The position numbers and the translations under genes are program-made. The notes beneath the pieces were generated by a model. It had not been told where the DNA came from. It saw only the letters and a list, made by a program, of their open reading frames with translations, and made no database searches. A stretch of DNA of 64,000 nt from JBBRNH01 sp038230415 (lineage in GTDB: Bacteria; Bacteroidota; Bacteroidia; Cytophagales; Spirosomataceae), in the NCBI GenBank assembly GCA_038230415.1, contig JBBRNH010000006.1:1-64000 (forward strand), read 5' to 3'. Shown here one piece after another: positions 58,789 through 64,000 of the stretch; position 1 is the stretch's first letter; each line of letters begins with the position of its first letter.

Positions 58789-60975
58789 GTGAATCGTTTT
58801 CTACGCTTTTATCTCCCGGTTTTTCTATCGTTTATGGCCCAGCCGTTACTGGCCCAGAAGAAAAACGAAGCCTACCAACTCCACATCCGGCAAACCACGC
58901 TGCCCGTCCGCATTGACGGTGCCATTGACGAACCCGCCTGGCAAGGTGCCGAAGTCGCCACTGATTTTGCTATGGTGCTGCCGATGGACACCAGCAAGGC
59001 CAATATCCGCACCGAAGTTCGGCTCACCTACGACCAGCAAAACCTGTATGTCTCGGCGGTGTGTTTTTATACCCAACCCGGACAGCCTGCGCCGGGGCCG
59101 AACATGGTGGAGTCAATGCGCCGGGACTGGAATTTCGGCAAAAACGACAACTTCATCTTTTTCTTAGACACCTTCGACGATCAGACCAACGGCTTTACCT
59201 TCGGCACCAATGCAGCGGGGGCGCAGTGGGACGGTATTCTGTTCGACGGGGGCAGTGCCAACCTGAGCTGGGACAACAAATGGACATCGGTGGTCAAAAA
59301 CTACGCCGACCGCTACGTGTTCGAGGCTGCCATTCCGTTTAAATCCATCCGGTATAAAAAAGGCATTACGCGCTGGGGGGTGAATTTCAGTCGGTTAGAC
59401 CTTAAATCAACTGAAAAATCAGTCTGGGCCGCCGTGCCGCGCCAGTTCCCGACGGCATCCTTAGGCTACACCGGCACGTTGCTCTGGGATGCGGCTCCGC
59501 CGGTGCCATCGGCCAATATTTCGTTCATTCCCTACGTCCTGGGCGGGCTGTCGCGCGATGCAAAGAACAACCAACCGACCACATTCAGGCGTAATGTGGG
59601 CTTCGATGCAAAGGTTGCCATTACCTCGGCCCTGAACCTGGATTTAACCGTAAACCCCGATTTTTCGCAGGTGGACGTAGATCAGCAGGTTACGAACCTC
59701 GACCGTTTTGAGTTGTTTTTTCCCGAACGGCGGCAGTTTTTTCTGGAAAACAGCGACCTCTTCGGCGGCTTCGGCTACCAGACCATCCGCCCGTTTTTTA
59801 GCCGAAGAATCGGCCTCAACGCGCCCATTCAGTTTGGAGCGCGGCTCAGTGGCAAACTCAACAAAGACTGGCGCATCGGGCTGATGGATATGCAAACGGG
59901 CAGCACCGACCTATTGCCGGGTCAGAATTTCGCGGTGCTATCGCTGCAACGGCGCGTCTTTGCCCGGTCAAACATCCGGTTGCTGGCCGTGAATAAAGAA
60001 TCGCTCAACTACACACCGGCTGCCGACGGTACGGGTGCTACCCGCTACAACCGCAACATCGGGCTGGAATATAACTTAGCCTCGGTCAATAACCTCTGGA
60101 CGGGTAAGGCTCTGTTTTTGAAATCGTTCAGCCCCGGCAAAACGGGCCACGACTGGAGCCACGCGGCCAATATTCAGTACTACGACCGGAAGTGGCAAAT
60201 CGGCTGGCAGCACGAATACGTCGGCAGCAACTACACCGCCGAAGTGGGCTACGTGCCGCGCCGGGGCTATATCCGGGTTAATCCGCAACTCGCCTATACC
60301 TACCTGTTTAAGCGCGGGCCAGTGCAGAGCTACACGCCCCTGCTGAACTCGATGTACGTCTTTAACGAAGCCGGGACGCAAACCGACAACGAGACGTTTC
60401 TGGCCCATCAACTTACATTCAGGAGCCGGGCTACGTTTGTGGCCTGGACCGCCCACGACTACGTGAAACTCCTGAACCCGTTTGACCCCACCAACCTCAC
60501 CGGCGACACCCTGGCGCGGGGAACCAACCACAGTTGGAACGCCTGGGGAACGGAGTTTGTCTCGAAACCGCAGAGCGTGTTTACCTACGGGTTTTCGAGC
60601 CGCTACGGGGGCTACTACGCCGACGGAACCCGCCTCAGTCTGACCGGCACGGTGGGGTATCGGTTTCAGCCTTACGTCAGTCTGGCCGTTAATGCGAGTT
60701 ACAACGACCTGCGGTTGCCGGAGCCGTGGAACCAACGGACGTTCTGGCTCATCAGCCCGCGCTTAGACGTAACGATGACCAACACGCTGTATCTGACGGC
60801 GTTTTTTCAGTATAACGAGCAGGCCAAAAACGTGAACCTCAACGCCCGGCTGCAATGGCGATACAAACCCGCGTCTGACCTGTTTATCGTTTATACCGAT
60901 AATTATCTGCCCGAAAATATGGCCCTCAAAAACCGGGCTTTGGTGCTGAAATTCACCTACTGGTGGAATGTGTAG
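58789..60975 (+). CDS. DUF5916 outer-membrane protein with CBM9-like domain
   Basis: A 728-residue protein starting at GTG, with a signal peptide ending LLAQ. Residues about 30-230 form a carbohydrate-binding-module-family-9-like fold (IDGAIDEPAWQGAEVATDF, EVRLTYDQQNLYVSAVCF). The rest is the DUF5916 barrel-like region (NPDFSQVDVDQQVTNLDRFELFFPERRQFFLENSDLF) ending in strand-rich repeats and KFTYWWNV. Such proteins are widespread in Bacteroidota envelopes; the function is unknown. The chosen start is supported by the signal peptide and lack of an upstream ATG. Confidence 0.88.
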   Translation: MNRFLRFYLPVFLSFMAQPLLAQKKNEAYQLHIRQTTLPVRIDGAIDEPAWQGAEVATDFAMVLPMDTSKANIRTEVRLTYDQQNLYVSAVCFYTQPGQPAPGPNMVESMRRDWNFGKNDNFIFFLDTFDDQTNGFTFGTNAAGAQWDGILFDGGSANLSWDNKWTSVVKNYADRYVFEAAIPFKSIRYKKGITRWGVNFSRLDLKSTEKSVWAAVPRQFPTASLGYTGTLLWDAAPPVPSANISFIPYVLGGLSRDAKNNQPTTFRRNVGFDAKVAITSALNLDLTVNPDFSQVDVDQQVTNLDRFELFFPERRQFFLENSDLFGGFGYQTIRPFFSRRIGLNAPIQFGARLSGKLNKDWRIGLMDMQTGSTDLLPGQNFAVLSLQRRVFARSNIRLLAVNKESLNYTPAADGTGATRYNRNIGLEYNLASVNNLWTGKALFLKSFSPGKTGHDWSHAANIQYYDRKWQIGWQHEYVGSNYTAEVGYVPRRGYIRVNPQLAYTYLFKRGPVQSYTPLLNSMYVFNEAGTQTDNETFLAHQLTFRSRATFVAWTAHDYVKLLNPFDPTNLTGDTLARGTNHSWNAWGTEFVSKPQSVFTYGFSSRYGGYYADGTRLSLTGTVGYRFQPYVSLAVNASYNDLRLPEPWNQRTFWLISPRLDVTMTNTLYLTAFFQYNEQAKNVNLNARLQWRYKPASDLFIVYTDNYLPENMALKNRALVLKFTYWWNV

Positions 60976-61073
60976 GATATGGGCAATTGTTTTCTAACTG
61001 CTTTTTAATCAGATAGATTTGGCGAGATGAGTGAGGAAAAAGACATTTACGGCTCAACAAAATCACCTCGTCC

Positions 61074-61655
61074 ATGAAATCTTTACTGATTTTCTGTATG
61101 CTGTTGCCGGGCATCTGTCAGGCGCAGGATTCGACTCGTTTCTACACGCAAAAAAGCGTGTGGCGGGTTTTGTTTTTGCCGTTGGGCGTAACGAACGAAG
61201 CCCGATTGGGGCCGAAAACCACGCTTGTTTCGACCGTTGCTCTTGGCAGTTATTTTGGCGCACGCAAAGACCTGACAAACACAACGACCAACACACCCGA
61301 CACTTACTACGGCATTTACGCCGGTCTCTCGGTAGCGGGGCGGTATTTCTATAATTTCGAACGCCGGTTAGAGCGCGGCAAGAGTATTCGGGCAAACTCA
61401 GGTAATTATCTGACGGTGAAAGCTACCTATAACACGCCGACGTTGGTTCGTAAAGACCCGGTTCAGTCCACTGAAATCAACAACGCCGAAGGTGCATCGG
61501 TGCAGGTAATGTGGGGATTTCAGCGCACATACCGCAAAAATTTCTACCTGAATTTGGGATTAGGGCTGGGCGCACGGCGTAATTATGTTGGCCCCAGTAG
61601 TGATTTTGCCATTGGCTACACGTTTCCGAATCGGCAATTTGTGCCGGTGCGCTGA
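61074..61655 (+). CDS. Predicted outer-membrane protein, paralogue of the 56390 gene
   Basis: A 193-residue protein with a signal peptide ending ICQAQ. It shares GRYFYNFERR, NSGNYL, WGFQRTYRKNFYLNLGLG and the final strand with the 56390 product 4 kb away. It differs in an inserted Thr-rich segment (DLTNTTTNTPD). It probably has about eight strands. A TAGATTTG box at 61014-61021 could be its -7 element. The function is unknown. Confidence 0.75.
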   Translation: MKSLLIFCMLLPGICQAQDSTRFYTQKSVWRVLFLPLGVTNEARLGPKTTLVSTVALGSYFGARKDLTNTTTNTPDTYYGIYAGLSVAGRYFYNFERRLERGKSIRANSGNYLTVKATYNTPTLVRKDPVQSTEINNAEGASVQVMWGFQRTYRKNFYLNLGLGLGARRNYVGPSSDFAIGYTFPNRQFVPVR

Positions 61656-61772
61656 CCACAACCTTTAGTTTTCAAACAGTTTGCTGGCAAGTCGGTTAGG
61701 TTGGCTGTAACGAGCGGTTCGGTACGGTTTTCCATTTGCTGCAACAAATTCACAATTAAAACTTAACAAGTT

Positions 61773-62000
61773 ATGAAAATCAACTTTCGGGCAAGTTTAC
61801 CCCTGTTTATCAGCGTGTTTCTACTGACCTTCCTCAACGGTTGCGTATCGGTAGGCGGGGTGTTTCAATCGGGTTTCTGGATCGGTATTGTGCTGGCGGC
61901 AGTGGCCGTTGGGGTGGTGCTGTGGCTTGTCTCCAAGATGCGGGGCGGTGGTGGTAGTAGCAGTAGTGGCGGCAGCGATACGGACATCAGCCAACAGTAA
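61773..62000 (+). CDS. Small lipoprotein with one membrane segment
   Basis: A 75-residue protein. The lipobox LLTFLNGC sets Cys24 as the lipid site. A hydrophobic stretch (FWIGIVLAAVAVGVVLWLV) and a Gly/Ser-rich flexible tail follow. No family is recognised. It is transcribed alone and followed by a hairpin. It may be an envelope-stress or structural lipoprotein. Confidence 0.7.
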   Translation: MKINFRASLPLFISVFLLTFLNGCVSVGGVFQSGFWIGIVLAAVAVGVVLWLVSKMRGGGGSSSSGGSDTDISQQ

Positions 62001-62008
62001 AAAACGTG

Positions 62009-62036
62009 CGAACCCCGGCCAGATGGCCGGGGTTCG
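62009..62036. terminator. Hairpin after the small lipoprotein gene
   Basis: CGAACCCCGGCCA and its complement form a stem of about 12 pairs with a short loop. There is no T-run after it, so it may be Rho-assisted or simply block 3'-exonucleases. Confidence 0.6.
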
Positions 62037-62092
62037 GTGTACTGCAAGAGAAAGTATACTATTGGCATACTTGGTTGCTTTTCTGCTTTTAG

Positions 62093-62245
62093 TTAATGCT
62101 TCAAAAGTCGTTTCCGATCTTCGGGTTTCATGTTACTTAAAACATGCTCAATGTGTGCTAGTTTGGCAGCAAGGGCTTCTTCCAGGGTCGCATAACCTGT
62201 TGTGTTTTGAGATGGTTTCGGTTTTTTAGGCTTTATCGCTTCCAT
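62093..62245 (-). CDS. 50-codon ORF overlapping the DUF6934 gene
   Basis: The ATG at 62243-62245 lies inside the last codons of the DUF6934 gene (20-base overlap, different frame). It encodes 50 residues: a basic start (MEAIKPKKPKPSQ), a helix (TLEEALAAKLAHIEHVLSNM) and a basic end (KPEDRKRLLKH). The helix-rich, Lys-rich composition and the overlap argue that it is real and cotranslated. No family is recognised. It may be the small partner in a two-gene module. Confidence 0.6.
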   Translation of the reverse strand: MEAIKPKKPKPSQNTTGYATLEEALAAKLAHIEHVLSNMKPEDRKRLLKH

Positions 62246-62675
62246 GTTTTTGTTGAGTCAAAAAGGGGTCATACGGCTGATTTGCTCGAAAAGGTTCATA
62301 TACGTCTTCTCGCCTTCCGTAAATATAAAATTTTTCGTCAGCAAGATGCTGGTTTTGGCTAATCGCAATTCGATATAACCGGGTCCGAGACGCATCGCTA
62401 CCCGTAAAAACGATTCCTGCATCCGGTTTTGCCCCAAAAAAGCAATCAAACGTCTGAACAACGGTTGCAAGAACTTTTTCCATATCGTCGTTACCAGACA
62501 CAGCCATATCATCAAAGCGACCATTGGTATAATCCAGCAAGGCTAAATTAAATTCATTAGCCACAGAGGTGGGCTGATAAACAACAAATTTTCGGACAAT
62601 TCCTTTCGGCCCGATGCTGTCAAACCGGAATACCAACGGCTCAATTTCCGTAATCGGATAAACGGGTTTATCCAT
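62226..62675 (-). CDS. DUF6934 protein
   Basis: A 149-residue cytoplasmic protein. The features FRFDSIGPKGIVRKFVVYQP, FNLALLDY, SGNDDMEKVLATVVQTF and TGSDASRTRLYRIAISQN match the DUF6934 family of Bacteroidota. Its ATG overlaps the dapA stop by one base (TAATG), so it is coupled to a biosynthetic gene. The 50-codon ORF follows with an overlap. The family has no known biochemistry; the module-like layout suggests a toxin-antitoxin or stress pair. Confidence 0.75.
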   Translation of the reverse strand: MDKPVYPITEIEPLVFRFDSIGPKGIVRKFVVYQPTSVANEFNLALLDYTNGRFDDMAVSGNDDMEKVLATVVQTFDCFFGAKPDAGIVFTGSDASRTRLYRIAISQNQHLADEKFYIYGRREDVYEPFRANQPYDPFLTQQKHGSDKA

Positions 62676-63568
62676 TACAATTCCAGCAACCCGTCGTGGA
62701 GCAGCACGGCCCGAATTCGCTCGCCGAGGTCGTCGGAGGCTTTCACGAGTGGTAAGCGGACTTCTGACGAGATCAGGCCCTGCATCTCTAAGATTTTCTT
62801 CACGCCAACGGGATTACCTTCCTCATACAGCAAGGGGTCAAGCCGCAGAAAGTGCATGAGTTCGCGGCTGGCCGACGCAAAATTACCCGCTAATGCCGAC
62901 GCAATCAGGGCCGAAAATTTAGCCGGAAACGCATTGGCTACTACCGACATCACGCCTACACCACCGATGCTGATAATCGGTACGGCCTGCATATCGTCGC
63001 CGGAGATGAGCAGGAAATCTTCGGGTTTGTCGCGGGCAATCTCCATGCACTGCTCAATCACGCACGAGGCTTCTTTGACCCCAATAATATTCTCGTGCTG
63101 CGCCAGGGTACAGATCGTTTCGGCGGTCATGTTGATGCCTGTTCTGAACGGAATGTTGTAGAGAATCACCGGCACCGGCGACGCATCGGCAATCTGCCTG
63201 AAATGCTCGATCACCCCGCGTTGGCCGGGTTTGTTGTAATAGGGGCAAACGGATAAAATAGCCGCAACATTGGTCAAGTCAGTGTCTTGAATCGTTTTTA
63301 TGACATCGGGTGTAACGTTGCCACCAATACCATACACAATGGGCAGGTTACGCGGGTTGTTTTCTTTCAGGAAGGCCAGCAGCTGGGCTTTTTCGGCTTT
63401 AGTGATAGTCGGTGATTCGCCGGTGGTGCCTTGCAGCACGATATACTGAACGCCCCCGTCAGACACGTGCTGAACCACGCGCCGGAAGCCGTCGAAATCA
63501 ACAGCGTGGTCTTCGGAAAAGGGGGTTACGATGGCAACGCCAACGCCATGAAAGCGGGAATGGGTCAT
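62675..63568 (-). CDS. dapA: 4-Hydroxy-tetrahydrodipicolinate synthase
   Basis: A 297-residue TIM-barrel enzyme that condenses pyruvate with aspartate semialdehyde, the first dedicated step to diaminopimelate and lysine. The Schiff-base Lys165 is in GVKEASC. The catalytic triad includes Tyr137 (ILYNIPF) and a Thr in the GTTGES loop (residues 47-52). The length is normal. The stop overlaps the DUF6934 start. CAAAGTTA at 63590-63597 (complement TAACTTTG) is a fitting -7 element about 21 bases before the ATG. Confidence 0.96.
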   Translation of the reverse strand: MTHSRFHGVGVAIVTPFSEDHAVDFDGFRRVVQHVSDGGVQYIVLQGTTGESPTITKAEKAQLLAFLKENNPRNLPIVYGIGGNVTPDVIKTIQDTDLTNVAAILSVCPYYNKPGQRGVIEHFRQIADASPVPVILYNIPFRTGINMTAETICTLAQHENIIGVKEASCVIEQCMEIARDKPEDFLLISGDDMQAVPIISIGGVGVMSVVANAFPAKFSALIASALAGNFASASRELMHFLRLDPLLYEEGNPVGVKKILEMQGLISSEVRLPLVKASDDLGERIRAVLLHDGLLEL

Positions 63569-63589
63569 TTGATTGGGATTGTATTACCG

Positions 63590-63597
63590 CAAAGTTA
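63590..63597 (-). promoter_or_regulatory. dapA -7 element
   Basis: Read on the minus strand it is TAACTTTG, a full TAnnTTTG match, with a leader of about 20 bases. No -33 TTG lies at ideal spacing. Confidence 0.5.
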
Positions 63598-63631
63598 AGC
63601 GGGCAAGCCGCAATCAGTGGCCGGGGAGGGT

Positions 63632-64000
63632 TTACAAATCCAGCGTCAGCGTTAAATCAGGCAGTACAACCTCGCCGGAAAGCTCGACAGCAGGGCCGGT
63701 TTTGATTTCGATGGAGCCGTTTTCGCGGTAGATAAACACTTGCTGCCCGGCCCGGTCAATGAGCCAGCCCAACCGACAACCGTTGTTGCGGTATTTTTCC
63801 ATTTTCTCTTTGATCGGTTTCAGATCGTCGCTTTTCGACCGGATTTCAATCACAAAATCGGGGCAGATCGGCGCGAAGGTTTCCTGCAAATCGGCAGGTA
63901 GCGCGTCCCACCGGCTTTTTTCGACCCAGGCCACATCCGGTGAGCGCACCGATGAATCGGGCAGTTTAAATCCCGTTGACGAATCGAAGGTATAGCCGCG
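63632..64000 (-). CDS. Uma2-family restriction-endonuclease-fold protein (5' end beyond the window)
   Basis: The open frame continues to the window end, so the N-terminus is missing. The visible 122 residues have the Uma2 signature: GFKLPDSSVRSPDVAWV, PDFVIEIRSKSDDL (PD-(D/E)XK-like core), KMEKYRNNGCRLGWLIDRAGQQVFIYREN and VLPDLTLTLDL. These proteins often occur as families in Cyanobacteria and Bacteroidota and are thought to be nucleases of mobile-element or defence type. The role here is unknown. Confidence 0.8.
   Translation of the reverse strand, partial: RGYTFDSSTGFKLPDSSVRSPDVAWVEKSRWDALPADLQETFAPICPDFVIEIRSKSDDLKPIKEKMEKYRNNGCRLGWLIDRAGQQVFIYRENGSIEIKTGPAVELSGEVVLPDLTLTLDL

Overview
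The window looks like chromosome of a member of the Bacteroidota, most likely order Cytophagales and close to Spirosoma. The reasons are a type IX secretion (T9SS) sorting domain, a hybrid two-component system, LytTR and ECF-type regulators, CtlX and DUF5916 proteins, promoters of the TTG-N19-21-TAnnTTTG kind, and few Shine-Dalgarno sites. Base composition is moderately G+C-rich, apart from a few A+T-rich islands (2714-3124, 47301-49259).

Layout. 1-11 kb: NmrA/MarR pair, ctlX, an A+T-rich membrane gene, ligA, rpe, a GH13 lipoprotein and topA. 10.7-21.6 kb: a LytTR protein, a 2051-residue secreted surface protein and a hybrid two-component regulator. 21.8-26.5 kb: an arsenic operon (arsR, arsM, ACR3 pump, metallophosphoesterase, arsN-like acetyltransferase), then a sirtuin. 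26.6-35.8 kb: a T9SS-secreted GH5 cellulase, an exported TPR plus Ppx/GppA-like protein, a cold-shock protein, a double amidohydrolase and a dienelactone hydrolase. 35.9-40.1 kb: TolC, a membrane-fusion protein, a barrel-like protein and a DEDDh exonuclease. 40.2-47.2 kb: a five-gene operon of histidine kinase, ECF sigma factor, membrane anti-sigma-like TPR protein, subtilisin-like lipoprotein and TPR-CHAT protease. 47.3-49.3 kb: a gene apparently split by an IS605-type tnpB element. 49.3-56.1 kb: gltB and gltD with a DUF6883/DUF4926 pair between them. 56.4-64 kb: outer-membrane proteins, an LpxR-like lipid A deacylase, a RelE/ParE toxin-antitoxin pair, a DUF5916 protein, dapA followed by DUF6934 and a 50-codon ORF, and a Uma2 nuclease cut by the window edge.

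The strongest candidate for an undescribed system is the 40.2-47.2 kb operon. It joins a sigma factor and a membrane anti-sigma-like protein to two apparently exported proteases. One of these is a caspase-like CHAT domain with its His/Cys dyad intact. The arrangement suggests protease-controlled release of a sigma factor, in principle like the CHAT/RpoE logic of type III-E CRISPR, but there is no CRISPR component here.

A second theme is repeats. Heptanucleotide-based hairpins occur at five places, usually touching stop codons, and one is carried in frame inside ligA. Another palindrome lies in the signal-peptide codons of the CHAT gene. Other hairpin families sit between convergent genes. No tRNA, rRNA, CRISPR array or replication origin was recognised.
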